From Frankia sp. AiPa1 (lineage in GTDB: Bacteria > Actinomycetota > Actinomycetes > Frankiales > Frankiaceae): a stretch of DNA of 64,000 nucleotides. Below the pieces are notes generated by a model. That model saw only the letters and a program-made list of their open reading frames with translations. It had not been told where the DNA came from and did not search any database. This document shows positions 37,260 through 46,586 of the stretch, piece after piece. The stretch spans positions 84,774-148,773 of the forward strand of contig NZ_JALKFZ020000126.1 in assembly GCF_023243075.1 (NCBI RefSeq). Reading direction: 5' to 3'. A program made the translations under genes and the position numbers. Numbering within the stretch: position 1 is the first letter of the stretch; the number at the start of each line of letters is the position of its first letter.

Positions 37260-38543
37260 TCAGGCGGTCGCGATCTCGGCGATCTTGGATAGGAGGCCCG
37301 CGGCGGACTGCTTCTCGAGCCGGCCCTGGTCGAAGCTGCGGATCGAGACGTCATGCCCGGCGGCCGCCGCGCGCAGGGCGCCGACCGTGGACTTCTCCCG
37401 GGGCAGGTGGGAGAACGGGTCGAACGAGTACCACCGGCAGGCGTTCTCGAAGGTCATCTTGTTGATCTCGTCGTCGGGCACGCCGACGGTGACCGCGGCC
37501 AGCTCCTCGGGAGCGGTCGGCCAGGACGAGTCGGAATGCGGGTAGTCGCACTCCCAGGAAATGTTGTCGATGCCGATGTCGTGGCGCAGCTTCACACCGA
37601 TCGGGTCGGCGATGAAACAGGTCAGGAACCGCTCACGGAAGATCTCGCTGGGAATTTTGCCGCCGAAGTTCTGGCCGGTCCACAGGTGGTGCATCTCGTA
37701 GGTGCGGTCGAGTCGGTCGAGGAAGTACGGAATCCATCCCGTGCCGCCCTCGGACAGCGCGATGCGCAGGTCCGGGAACTCCTTGATGACCCGCGACCAG
37801 ACCAGGTCGGCGGCGGCCTGGCAGATGTTCATCGGCTGCAACGTGATCATCACGTCGACCGGTGCGTCCTTCGCCGTCACCGAGAGCTGCCCGGACGAGC
37901 CGAGGTGGATCGAGAGCACTGTGCCGGTCTCCGACAGCGCCCGCCACACCGGGTCCCAGTAGCTGTCATGGAAGCTCGGGTAGCCGAGCGTCGCCGGGTT
38001 CTCGGTGAACGTCAGCGAATGGCAGCCCTTGGCCGCCGCCCGGCGCACCTCGGCGGCGCACAGCTCGGCGTCCCACAGGATCGGCAGCGCCATGGGGATG
38101 AAACGGCCCGGGTAGGCGCCGGCCCACTCGTCGAGGTGCCAGTCGTTGTAGGCCTGGGTCACCGCGAGCGCGAGGTCCTTGTCCTGCGCCGCGGCGAACA
38201 GCCGGCCGCTGAAACCAGGGAACGACGGGAAGCACATCGAGCCGAGCACTCCGCCGGCGTTCATGTCCTTGACCCGCTCGTGCACGTCAAAGCAGCCGGG
38301 ACGCATCTCCGCGAAGGAGGTCGGCTCGATGCCGTACTCCTCGCGCGGCCGGCCGGCCACCGCGTTCAGCCCGATGTTCGGGATGACCGAGCCGTTGAAG
38401 ACCCACACGTCGCTGCCCTCGGCGTTGCGGACGACCTTCGGCGCCGCCTCGACGAACCTGGCCGGCAGCCGTCCTTCGAACACGTCGGGCGGCTCGACAA
38501 GATGGTCGTCCACGCTGACCAGGATCATGTCTTCTGCCTTCAC
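37260..38543 (-). CDS. Amidohydrolase family protein (TIM-barrel, amidohydrolase 2 type)
   Basis: The 427-residue protein has the family start VSVDDHLVEPPDVF (metal-binding strand 1, here DxH), a barrel His in LSIHLGSSG, and the last metal Asp in WECDYPHSDSSW. Members act as decarboxylases or hydrolases of aromatic and alicyclic acids. GTG 38543 with AGGTGAGG upstream is used; ATG 38528 is an alternative. It follows the acyl-CoA synthetase gene on the same strand after 147 bp, and may be co-transcribed with it. Confidence 0.87.
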   Translation of the reverse strand: MKAEDMILVSVDDHLVEPPDVFEGRLPARFVEAAPKVVRNAEGSDVWVFNGSVIPNIGLNAVAGRPREEYGIEPTSFAEMRPGCFDVHERVKDMNAGGVLGSMCFPSFPGFSGRLFAAAQDKDLALAVTQAYNDWHLDEWAGAYPGRFIPMALPILWDAELCAAEVRRAAAKGCHSLTFTENPATLGYPSFHDSYWDPVWRALSETGTVLSIHLGSSGQLSVTAKDAPVDVMITLQPMNICQAAADLVWSRVIKEFPDLRIALSEGGTGWIPYFLDRLDRTYEMHHLWTGQNFGGKIPSEIFRERFLTCFIADPIGVKLRHDIGIDNISWECDYPHSDSSWPTAPEELAAVTVGVPDDEINKMTFENACRWYSFDPFSHLPREKSTVGALRAAAAGHDVSIRSFDQGRLEKQSAAGLLSKIAEIATA

Positions 38544-38690
38544 GGCGCCTCACCTCACAGATTGTCCGGGCACGCGACCGAGCACCCAGCTGACGACGGG
38601 GTATGAATTCTGATTCTCGAATGCTCTCTTCCCATCCGGCCTCGCCCGGCGGTCCCGAGGGGCAGGTGGGAAGTTCTGGGCCTGTGCGCC

Positions 38691-40427
38691 TCACGCACCG
38701 GTCGGTGCCGGACCGGGGGCATCCGCGCCGGCATCGACCCAGGCGCGCAGGTCACGCCGGACGATCTTGCCGGTCGGGGTCCGCGGGAGCGGGCCGTCGA
38801 TCAGGTGCCAGCGGGTGGGGACCTTGTAGTGGGCCAGACGCACCCGGCACCACCGCGTCAGCTGCTCGACCGTCGGCGCGGCGCCCCGGCTCGGCACGAC
38901 GACCGCGCACACCGCGTCACCGGTCACCTCGTCGTCGACCGCGAGGACCGCCGCCTCGTCGACGTCCGGCGACTCCTCGAGGGCGTACTCGACCTCCGTG
39001 GGCGAGACGTTCTCCGCACTCACGAGGATCATGTCGCGGGCGCGGGCATTGAGGAACAGCAGACCGTCCTCACGTCGGGCCACATCCCCGAGGGCGAGCC
39101 AGCCGTCGGGCCTGAGCACCTTGGCCGAGGACTCCGGGTCGTTCCAGTAGCCGAGCATCGTGTAGGGGCTGCGCACGTGGACCTCGCCGTACTCCCCTTC
39201 CGCGACCACGGCACCGGTCTCGTCGCGCAGCTCCACCTCGAACGTCACGTTGGGTCGGCCGGTCGCCGTCGGATGCGCGAGATACTCGGCCCCACCGACT
39301 GACGCGATCACGGCCCCGGCCTCGGTGCTGGAGTAGCCCATGCCGAGGCGCTTCGAGGCCGACGGGAACGCCGTGCGCAGGAGCTCCTGGACGGCCGGGC
39401 TCACCGGGGCTCCGCCCACCCCGAGGAAGTGCACGCTGCTGGTGTCGTACGAGCCGACCTTGGCGCAGGTCGCCACCCGCAGTGCGGCGCTGCCGAGCGC
39501 CGACCAGCCGGTGACGCGCTCGGCCTCGATGGTCCGCAACACGCGTTCCGGGTCGAACCGCCCGGGCAGCAGGACGATCCGCGAACCCTTCGAGATGGCC
39601 ATCAGCGTGGCGGCGTGCAGCATCGACACGTGGAACAGCGGGGCGGTGACGAGCAGCACGTCGTCGCTCGGCGGGAGGTCCGCCACGCTCGGCGGGACCG
39701 GTATCCCCATGGCAGCCCTGGCCACCACCTCGGTGAACGCGTTGACCTGGGCGGATCCGACGAAGGCGCGGTGCGGCAGGACGACCGCCTTCGCCCGCCC
39801 GGTGGTCCCGCTGGTGAACAGCAGCAGCGCCGGGTCGTCCTCGGCGACCGTGACGCTGGTCGGGGACTTTCCCTCGTGCTCGCGCAGCAGTGCCGGGAGG
39901 TCGTCGTCGAGGCTCAGCACCGGGAGGTTGATCTCCGCGGCGACCCGGTCGAGCCGCGGCCGGTCACCGATCAGCAGAACCGGCTCGACCAGGGCGGCCG
40001 CGTGCCGGTACTCGACCGGCGTCCACCAGCCGTTCATCGCGCACGGCACCGCACCGGCGGTCACCACCGCCCAGAACGCGACCAGCCAGTCCCAGCGGTT
40101 GGCGGCGAGCAGGGCGACCCGGTCGCCGGCCTGGACCCCGTATCCGGTCCGCAGGGCGTGCGCGAGCGCGCCCGCCTGCCTGAGCAGATCGGCGAAGGTG
40201 AGTCGGACATCTCCGTCGACGACGTACGTCCGCTCGCCGTAACGCTCGCTGGCGGACAGCAGGTCCCCCAGCGAGCGCAGGCGGTCGCGGAACACCGGCA
40301 GGACGGTTCCGCGCACATCCTCGAGCTGGATCTCGAACAACGCGCCGGGCCCAGTCAGGGCGGCCCGGATCTCGCGGATATCGGCGGTGGGCGAGGGCTG
40401 TCCTAATCGGGCTGGTGTCTGCTGCAT
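38691..40427 (-). CDS. AMP-dependent acyl-CoA synthetase
   Basis: The 578-residue enzyme forms acyl-CoA from a free acid, ATP and CoA. It has the P-loop LLLFTSGTTGRAKAV, GYSSTEAGA, the LALGDVARREDG hinge region and the catalytic Lys in PTGKIVRRDL (about Lys554). ATG 40427 is chosen at the family start; the frame stays open upstream across the Rieske remnant, but that part is not homologous. The composition of its binding tunnel is not informative about chain length. It likely activates the imported carboxylate for the beta-oxidation genes nearby. Confidence 0.9.
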   Translation of the reverse strand: MQQTPARLGQPSPTADIREIRAALTGPGALFEIQLEDVRGTVLPVFRDRLRSLGDLLSASERYGERTYVVDGDVRLTFADLLRQAGALAHALRTGYGVQAGDRVALLAANRWDWLVAFWAVVTAGAVPCAMNGWWTPVEYRHAAALVEPVLLIGDRPRLDRVAAEINLPVLSLDDDLPALLREHEGKSPTSVTVAEDDPALLLFTSGTTGRAKAVVLPHRAFVGSAQVNAFTEVVARAAMGIPVPPSVADLPPSDDVLLVTAPLFHVSMLHAATLMAISKGSRIVLLPGRFDPERVLRTIEAERVTGWSALGSAALRVATCAKVGSYDTSSVHFLGVGGAPVSPAVQELLRTAFPSASKRLGMGYSSTEAGAVIASVGGAEYLAHPTATGRPNVTFEVELRDETGAVVAEGEYGEVHVRSPYTMLGYWNDPESSAKVLRPDGWLALGDVARREDGLLFLNARARDMILVSAENVSPTEVEYALEESPDVDEAAVLAVDDEVTGDAVCAVVVPSRGAAPTVEQLTRWCRVRLAHYKVPTRWHLIDGPLPRTPTGKIVRRDLRAWVDAGADAPGPAPTGA

Positions 40428-40558
40428 CGGTGCGCTCCCGGGTCGCCGCGGTGGTGCGTCGTCGCATTGGTGGATCGCTGCCGTGGTGCCTGGTGCTGGG
40501 GCAGGCCGACGCCAGCTCTGGCAGAGTCGCCAGCTCTGCCAGACGGTGCGCCGGGCGG

Positions 40559-40758
40559 CTACTCCCCTGGTGGGATCTCGTAGAACTGGGTGGCCCAGCG
40601 ACGGTAGGCCATGTAAGGCCTGGCGACCGCAGCGCGCGGACCTCGCCGGCCCGGAACTCAGCCGACCAGCCGACCATGAACCAGCCGGTGGGCTTCCACG
40701 TGAACGGGACTTCATGCGGCGCCCCCTCCTCAAAAGCTTTAGATTTATCTAGCATCAT
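40559..40758 (-). pseudogene. Rieske-type oxygenase reduced to its two ends
   Basis: Reading the minus strand from ATG 40758, the first ~45 residues (HEVPFTWKPTGWFMVGWSAE, then GEVRALR) are the start of a Rieske 2Fe-2S ring hydroxylase. After a frame change near 40625 the last residues read YRRWATQFYEIPPGE followed by TAG at 40561-40559, the usual tail of such oxygenases. The Rieske centre and the catalytic iron domain (~300 residues) are missing. It is therefore an internal-deletion scar. The surrounding 40428-40558 and 40759-40900 hold no other supported gene. Confidence 0.75.
40740..40751. promoter_or_regulatory. AT-rich inverted repeat TAGATTTATCTA
   Basis: Half sites TAGAT and ATCTA, two bases apart, lie at the 5' end of the Rieske remnant, within its first codons. 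The motif is related to others in this island (41738, 49673, 57919), suggesting a common regulator. Confidence 0.45.
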
Positions 40759-40991
40759 GCCGGGAGTACCGGCAGGACACCGGCAGCCTCGGCCGGCAGC
40801 GGGTCCCACCGGCCAGACGGCCAGGGAGGCGGCTGGCGGGCCCGGGAGCGGCGGGGGACAGCTCAGCGGCACCCAAGGCTCAACCACACCCATGCCGCTC
40901 TATGCGGCAAATAGTATGTACATATTACCGTCCCGTTGGGTGCCCGTCACGGGTGTTCGCGGCGTGGTAGCCGGCCTTCGGAGGGGCATGC

Positions 40992-41647
40992 ATGGACCTG
41001 TCGTTGGACGAGGCGTCGCGGGCGGCGCGGGAGCTGGCCAGAGCCGTGCTTGCCCGCTCCCGCGGGCTGGCGTCGGCCCGGGAGGCCGAGCCGCTCGGAC
41101 ACGACCCGGCGCTGTGGGCGCAACTGTGCGAGGCGGGGCTGCCCGGCCTCGCCGTCCCGGAGGAGTTCGACGGCGGTGGGGCCGGTCTGCACGCGCCGGT
41201 CATCGCGGCGATCGAGCTGGGACGGGTGCTCGCCCCGGTGCCGTTCGCCGAGCACGTCGCGGCGGCGCGGCTGCTCGCCACCGTCGCGCCGGAACATCCC
41301 GACCTGCCCGCCGTCGTCTCCGGCGAGCTGATCGCGACCCTGGCACCGCGCGCGCGGTCCGGTCGTGCCGTCGCCGTACCAGGCACGATCGCGAAGCTGT
41401 TCGCCTCGACCGCCTACCAGCGCGCCAGCCGGGAGCTGCAGGACGTCGTCGGCCTCGGCGGCATCCTGCGCGAGTCCGTCGGCGAGGGGCCGGGCCATCG
41501 GCCGCCCACGGTGAGATCGAACGTGCCGCCCGGCACTCCTGCGTCGTCACCATCCAGGGCGGGACCACCGAGATCTCCCGCAACCTCGTCGCCGAACAGC
41601 GCCTCGGCCTGCCGAAGACCCGCCGAGGCACCCGCTCCGCGAGCTGA
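40992..41647 (+). pseudogene. Acyl-CoA dehydrogenase with large internal deletion and frameshift
   Basis: From ATG 40992 the first ~120 residues are an acyl-CoA dehydrogenase N-terminal domain (LCEAGLPGLAVPEEFDGGG). The sequence then jumps to the C-terminal domain (GTIAKLFASTAYQRASRELQ), so the FAD-binding middle domain is missing. Near 41495 the frame shifts and the end reads on in another frame (ERAARHSCVVTIQGGTTEIS, RNLVAEQRLGLPK) to TGA 41645. About 200 residues are gone. An AT-rich TATGTACATA palindrome at about 40912 lies in the former promoter region. Confidence 0.85.
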
Positions 41648-41737
41648 TCCCGGACACTCACCCGGATGGGACATCCCGCACGGCACCGGGCCGGCCCTCC
41701 TGATGCGACAGCCATCAGCTGTGTTGCGGCACACTCG

Positions 41738-41753
41738 AAACATCTAGATATTA
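41738..41753. promoter_or_regulatory. AT-rich palindromic motif upstream of a crotonase gene
   Basis: AAACATCTAGATATTA contains the palindrome ATCTAGAT (41742-41749), 60 bp upstream of the crotonase start. It closely matches AACATCTAGATGTT at 49673. Confidence 0.55.
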
Positions 41754-41808
41754 AGCCTAGGATGACAGTGGCGAACGCGCGACGTGACGAACGCGCGACG
41801 GGAGAAGG

Positions 41809-42708
41809 ATGACCGCGTTGACTGACGAACGCGTACTGATCGAACGGCAACGCGAACACGGGATCGCGCGCATCACACTCAACAACCCGGACCGACGCAA
41901 CTCCTACGACGCCGCGATGCGCGACCAGCTCGCCGCCTATCTGGACGAGGCGGCGAACGACGACGATGTCAAGGTCGTGCTGCTGCGCGGTGCCGGCGGC
42001 TACTTCTCCGCCGGCGCGGACATGCGCAACGCGTACGGCTGGTACGGCGAAGGCGATGCCAAGGAGGGGGCCGGCGCCAGCGGCAACGGCGCCAGACGGC
42101 GACGACCCAGCCAACGCCGCCGGCTCACCGTGGACCGGCAGACCTTCGGCTTCTACCACGAGTTCCTCGGGTTCCCGAAGGTCACGGTCGCCGAAGTCAG
42201 CGGCATCGCACTGGGCGGCGGCTTCGAGATGGCCCTGATGGCGGACATCGCGGTCGTCGGGAACGGCGCGCGGCTAGGCATGCCGGCGACTCGTTTCCTC
42301 GGTCCCGCGCTCGGCTCGCTGCACGTGTTCTTCCACCGGCTCGGGCCCGTCCTGGCCCGGCGGATGCTGCTGACCGGGGACACGGTCCTGGGTTCGGACC
42401 TGGCACATCTCGGGGTCTTCACCGAGGTCGTCGAGGACCACGACGTCACCAAGCGGGCGCAGTGGTGGGCCGAGAAGGCCTCCCGCATGCCCGCCGACGG
42501 CATCGTGATGGCCAAGGAGGCGTTCCGGCTCATCGAGCAGCTGCAGGCCTACCAGGGCGAGGAGGTGCTCAGCTACCTCTTCCACGCCTACGGGACCAAC
42601 CTCAGCTTCGAGGAAGGCGAGTACAACTTCGTCAAGACCCGGGCCCAGCACGGCGTGAAGCGCGCCTTCGAGCTGCGCGACGAGCACTTCGAGATCCCCG
42701 AGCCGTAA
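41809..42708 (+). CDS. Enoyl-CoA hydratase/isomerase family protein
   Basis: The 299-residue crotonase has ITLNNPDRRNSYD, the oxyanion segment YFSAGADMRNA, and SGIALGGGFEMALMADIA. The Glu144-equivalent is present (GGGFEMAL) but the Glu164 position falls in GMPATRF, so the second catalytic acid is missing. A basic insert (RRRRPSQRRR) at about residue 100 is unusual. ATG 41809 follows GGGAGAAGG. The TetR gene follows after 98 bp on the same strand. Confidence 0.88.
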   Translation: MTALTDERVLIERQREHGIARITLNNPDRRNSYDAAMRDQLAAYLDEAANDDDVKVVLLRGAGGYFSAGADMRNAYGWYGEGDAKEGAGASGNGARRRRPSQRRRLTVDRQTFGFYHEFLGFPKVTVAEVSGIALGGGFEMALMADIAVVGNGARLGMPATRFLGPALGSLHVFFHRLGPVLARRMLLTGDTVLGSDLAHLGVFTEVVEDHDVTKRAQWWAEKASRMPADGIVMAKEAFRLIEQLQAYQGEEVLSYLFHAYGTNLSFEEGEYNFVKTRAQHGVKRAFELRDEHFEIPEP

Positions 42709-42806
42709 ACCGCCGTCCGGCCGCGCCATGCCGGCGACCAGGGCCCCACGCTCCGACTGGTCCGCGCACAACAGCGTGGCTTGCGCTGGGCGGTATCCTG
42801 CTTGCA

Positions 42807-43784
42807 ATGGAAACGGATGCTCCGGTCGATGGCGCACACCTCGAAGCCACCGGTCTCGAAGCCACCGGCATCGAGGCTGCGCGGCGCGAGGCCGCACAGG
42901 TCGACCTCGCGCCGGTCAACCGCCCTCGGGCCGATCGCGCTGAAGCCAAGCGCGCCCAGGCCGACCGTGCCCAGGCCGACCGTGCCGGGGGCCACGAGGA
43001 CCTCGGCACGGACTGGCATCGCCGCGTGGTCACGCGCTCGTTGCAGGGCGCGCAGCAGCGTTCGATCGACCGGGGCAATCGCTTCATCAGAGCGGCGGCG
43101 AAGGTTCTGGAGCGGTCGAACGGGGAGTCCCTGACGGTCCAGGACGTGGCGGAGGAGGCCGGGCAGTCGCTGCGGACCCTCTACCAGTACTTCGCCAGCA
43201 AGGACGACCTGCTGCTGGCAGTGCTCGAGGAGGCGATGCGCACCTACACGCGCATCATCCGCGCCGCCGTCGCCCATCTGGACGACCCGCTCGAGCAGCT
43301 GGCCGGGGCGATTCTCGCCGCAGCGCACCTGCCGGCGATGCACAACAAGGCAGGTGTCGACCGGGGGCTGGCCCGCCTGCGCCTTCAGCTCCGCCAGGCC
43401 GATCCCGACCTCATCGCCCGTTCGCAGGCGCCCGTCACCGCGCTGTACCGCGAGCTGGTGGAGGCCGCGCTGGCCGACACCACGCTGGCCGACACCACGC
43501 CGGCCAGCAGGGCACCAGCCAGCAGGGCACCGGCCACTCTCGCCGTGGAGCCCGCGACCTACCTCGTGGCGTCGACGCAGTCCACCTACCTCACCGCGAT
43601 GACAGTGGGCAACGAGTACGGGATACGCCCGCCGGACCGGATCGATCTCTCCGTGTTCTGCCTGAACGGCATCGGTATCCTCCGCACGCGGTCGTGGCAC
43701 GAGGACGTGGACGGGCGCCTGAAGCTGTCGGGCGACGGGCGTTCGATCCTGCGCCGGCTCGCGCGGACCTCCCCCGCGGACTGA
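42807..43784 (+). CDS. TetR-family regulator with long repetitive N-terminal extension
   Basis: The 325-residue protein has a classical TetR DNA-binding domain (IRAAAKVLERSNGESLTVQD, VAEEAGQSLRTLYQYFASKD) only after ~95 residues of a charged Ala/Glu/Arg-rich extension with short repeats (LEATG/IEA, QADRAQADRA). A second repeat (LADTTLADTTPASRAPASRA) lies in the ligand domain. TATCCT lies 14 bp upstream of ATG 42807, which may mean a leaderless mRNA. A later start inside the extension cannot be excluded. As the only intact regulator in the island, it is the best candidate to bind the AT-rich motifs. Confidence 0.85.
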   Translation: METDAPVDGAHLEATGLEATGIEAARREAAQVDLAPVNRPRADRAEAKRAQADRAQADRAGGHEDLGTDWHRRVVTRSLQGAQQRSIDRGNRFIRAAAKVLERSNGESLTVQDVAEEAGQSLRTLYQYFASKDDLLLAVLEEAMRTYTRIIRAAVAHLDDPLEQLAGAILAAAHLPAMHNKAGVDRGLARLRLQLRQADPDLIARSQAPVTALYRELVEAALADTTLADTTPASRAPASRAPATLAVEPATYLVASTQSTYLTAMTVGNEYGIRPPDRIDLSVFCLNGIGILRTRSWHEDVDGRLKLSGDGRSILRRLARTSPAD

Positions 43785-43840
43785 GCTCCGCAAAGCCGAG
43801 CCCCTCAAAGACTGAGCCCCTCAAAGGCCGGGTCCCTCAA
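43779..43840 (+). repeat. Tandem 15-16-bp repeat across the TetR gene stop codon
   Basis: Units GACTGAGCTCCGCAAA, GCCGAGCCCCTCAAA, GACTGAGCCCCTCAAA and GGCCGGGTCCCTCAA follow each other from 43779. The stop TGA (43782-43784) is in the first unit. The rest of the 310-bp gap to 44095 holds no gene; a ribosome site AGGAGG just before 44095 belongs to the next gene. Confidence 0.85.
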
Positions 43841-44094
43841 GAGACCAGGCCCTCTCGCGACTGGTTCGCTGGTTGAGGTGGCACCCGCGGTCGACCGCCG
43901 GTACTGTCACTTTCGTCACCGGAGTGCGCTGCTTTACCACCGGGCACCCGGCTCTGCCGGTCTGTGACCCACCGGATCACCGATCCACCGGCCCATCAGG
44001 AAATCGGGCGGCCCGGTGGTCGGCTCACCGGCCGTCCAGCCGCCGGGCCGCCGAACCGGGAAGCACGACGGCGTGCGGGACACCCAGGAGGACG

Positions 44095-45234
44095 ATGTTC
44101 ACCCAGACTGCGGACCAGGACCTGCTCGAGGCGACCACTGCGGACTACCTGCGAGTCACCTGGACCCCCGCGCGCATCCGCGAGCTGTCCCGGCTGGACT
44201 CCCCGTTCGACCCCGCGCTCTGGAGGCGGGGGGTCGACCTCGGCTGGACGGCGCTGCTGGTGCCGGCAGACTCCGGCGGCGGTTCGGTCAGCGGTAACGG
44301 CCTCGCCGACCTCCTCGCGGTCGCCTACCAGTTCGGACGGCACGCCGCCCCTGGGCCACTGATCGGGACGAACGTGGTCGCCGCGGCGCTGGCCCGCTGG
44401 GGAACCAAGGAGCAGCACGGTGGGCCGCTCGCGGAGTTGCTGGACGGGGCTGCGACCGCCGCCTGGGGGTACGCCCCCCGCACGGGGCCGCGATCCGGCA
44501 ACGGGTTACGGGCGGTCAGCTCAGACGATGGCGTCGCCCTGACCGGGACCGTGCCGCTCGTCGAGACCGGCACGGCGAGCGGCTACCTGCTGCTTGCCGC
44601 GGCCGATGCGCAGGGTTTGCGGTCGCACTATCTCGTCCCCCGGGACGCCCCCGGCGTGCGGACGTCGCCCCTGCGTGGCATCGACCTCACCCGGCGCTAT
44701 CAGAGCGTGACGCTACAGGATGCCACCGTGTCGGCGGCGGCTCGGGTGGGCGAGCCGGGTTCCGCTGACGATCACGACGAGCTGCTACTCGATCTCACCG
44801 CCGTGCTGCAGGCCGCGGAGATCGTCGGCACGATGGAACGTGCGTTCACCACCACCCTGCAGTGGACCCACGACCGCTACTCCTTCGGCCGCCCGCTCGG
44901 CTCCTACCAGGAGATCAAGCACCGGATGGCCGACCTGCGCACCCAGCTCGAGGCGAGCGCCGCGGTCACCGCGAAGGCCGCGCGGCACGTCGGCGAGGGC
45001 TCGCCGGACGCCCGGCTGTGGGCGAGCACCGCCAAGGCATACGCCGGACAGGTCGGCCCGGAGCTCATCCAGGACTGCGTCCAGCTGCACGGCGGCATCG
45101 GGGTGACCTTTGAGCACGACCTGCATATCTACCTGCGCCGCGCCACCGTCAACGCGCAGCTGTTCGGCACGCCGGCCGCTTTCACCGACCGGCTCGTGAG
45201 CCTGACCGAGACCGCCCTGGGCGGTGGGAAGTGA
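44095..45234 (+). CDS. Acyl-CoA dehydrogenase, beta-type partner subunit
   Basis: The 379-residue flavoprotein-like subunit has the acyl-CoA dehydrogenase fold with the C-terminal signature HGGIGVTFEHDLHIYLRRA, characteristic of the partner subunit in two-gene dehydrogenases. ATG 44095 has AGGAGG upstream. Its stop overlaps the next dehydrogenase start by 4 bp (GTGA). In mycobacterial steroid catabolism such adjacent pairs form alpha2-beta2 heterotetramers with a shared FAD site, so the two products are expected to work together. Its own substrate is unknown. Confidence 0.88.
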   Translation: MFTQTADQDLLEATTADYLRVTWTPARIRELSRLDSPFDPALWRRGVDLGWTALLVPADSGGGSVSGNGLADLLAVAYQFGRHAAPGPLIGTNVVAAALARWGTKEQHGGPLAELLDGAATAAWGYAPRTGPRSGNGLRAVSSDDGVALTGTVPLVETGTASGYLLLAAADAQGLRSHYLVPRDAPGVRTSPLRGIDLTRRYQSVTLQDATVSAAARVGEPGSADDHDELLLDLTAVLQAAEIVGTMERAFTTTLQWTHDRYSFGRPLGSYQEIKHRMADLRTQLEASAAVTAKAARHVGEGSPDARLWASTAKAYAGQVGPELIQDCVQLHGGIGVTFEHDLHIYLRRATVNAQLFGTPAAFTDRLVSLTETALGGGK

Positions 45235-46514
45235 GCCCGGCCGTGATCGACGTCGACGAGTTCGCGACGCGCGCCCGCGGCTGGCTGGCCGAGAACCTGC
45301 CGCCCGCGGATCCCACCCGCGACACCTTTTTCCTCCACGCGGCCACCCATCCCACCGACGAGGAGGTGCTGGCGCGGGCCGCGACCTGCCGCGAGCTGCA
45401 GCGCCGGCTGTTCGACGGCGGGTTCGCCGGCATCTGCGTGCCGCCCGAGTACGGCGGGCAGGGGCTGACCCCGGCACACCAGGCCGCCTTCAACCGGGAG
45501 ATCAGGGGGTACGACTACCCGGCCGAGATTCAGGCGTCCACCTTCATCCCCTGCATGGCCGTGCTGCTCGAGTTCGGCACCGAGGAACAGAAGCTGCGCC
45601 ACATTCCCCGGATGCTGCGCGGGGAGGAGATCTGGGTCCAGCTGCTGTCCGAGCCGGGGGGCGGCTCGGACGCCGCCGGCGCGGTCACCACCGCCACCCG
45701 CGACGGCGAGAACTGGGTGCTCAACGGCTCGAAGGTCTGGACCACGTCCGGCTGGTGGGGCGACTGGGCGCTGTGCCTGGCCCGCACGAACTGGGACGTC
45801 GAGAAACACCGCGGCCTGACCGTGTTCAGCGTGCCGATGTCCGCGCCGGGCCTGGAGATCCGCCAGGTCGAGCTGGTGAACGGCTCGAAGGACTTCTGCC
45901 AGGAGTTCCTCACCGACGTCGTCGTGCCCGACACCGACCGGATCGGTGACGTCGACGCCGGGTGGGGCGTCATGACCCGGTGGCTGTACCACGAGCGCAC
46001 CATCTCCGGCGGCTCCCCCTATGTGACCGGCGGTGGCAACCGTCCGAACGCAGGCCCGTACGACATCGGCAGCCTGATCGAGGCCGCCCGGGCGTTCGGG
46101 ACGCTCGACGACAGCCGCACGCGGGCGCTGCTCGGCGAGGCGCAGACGAACGTCCTCGTCCTGCGGGCCCTGGTCGAAGCCGTCACCCGCAAGATGGCCG
46201 GCGGCGCGCTGCCGTACCACGCGGCGGCGATGACGCGCCTGTTCGGTGGTACGAGCAACGCGCGGCGCGCGGCGATCGCCACGGAGCTCTACGGCGAGGC
46301 GGGTGTGGTCTGGTCGCCGGACGAGGAGACCGCCGCCCAGGTCGGGCTCGGCTACCTGACCCGGCAGGCCGCCTGCATCGGCGGCGGCACCACGGAGATG
46401 GCCCGCAACGTCATCTCCGAGCGGCTGCTCGGCATGCCGCGCGAACAGCGAGCCGACACCGTCGCTTTCCGCGACGTGCCCCGCGGGCCCCAGGCAGGCG
46501 GCTCCGGCGCGTGA
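45231..46514 (+). CDS. Acyl-CoA dehydrogenase, alpha-type partner subunit
   Basis: The 427-residue protein has an N-terminal domain (FAGICVPPEYGGQG), a middle FAD/substrate domain (WVQLLSEPGGGSDAAG, WVLNGSKVWTTSGWWGDW) and the C-terminal motif GGGTTEMARNVISERLLGMP. It is the canonical half of the pair with the overlapping upstream gene. GTG 45231 is set by the overlap. The pair is followed, after 72 bp, by two amidohydrolase genes. Confidence 0.92.
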   Translation: MSPAVIDVDEFATRARGWLAENLPPADPTRDTFFLHAATHPTDEEVLARAATCRELQRRLFDGGFAGICVPPEYGGQGLTPAHQAAFNREIRGYDYPAEIQASTFIPCMAVLLEFGTEEQKLRHIPRMLRGEEIWVQLLSEPGGGSDAAGAVTTATRDGENWVLNGSKVWTTSGWWGDWALCLARTNWDVEKHRGLTVFSVPMSAPGLEIRQVELVNGSKDFCQEFLTDVVVPDTDRIGDVDAGWGVMTRWLYHERTISGGSPYVTGGGNRPNAGPYDIGSLIEAARAFGTLDDSRTRALLGEAQTNVLVLRALVEAVTRKMAGGALPYHAAAMTRLFGGTSNARRAAIATELYGEAGVVWSPDEETAAQVGLGYLTRQAACIGGGTTEMARNVISERLLGMPREQRADTVAFRDVPRGPQAGGSGA

Positions 46515-46542
46515 CGCACGAGGATGCCCTGGCCCACCGCGA

Positions 46543-46572
46543 AGAGTAGAAATATTTACATCTCTCCAGATC
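46543..46572. promoter_or_regulatory. AT-rich promoter/operator region before amidohydrolase genes
   Basis: TAGAAATATTTACATCT at 46547-46563 combines TAGA/ATCT half sites around a small AAATATTT palindrome, in an otherwise GC-rich setting. It is 30-45 bp upstream of ATG 46587 and is a looser relative of the island's TAGAT/ATCTA motif. Confidence 0.4.
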
Positions 46573-46586
46573 GTGAGGTGACTGTC

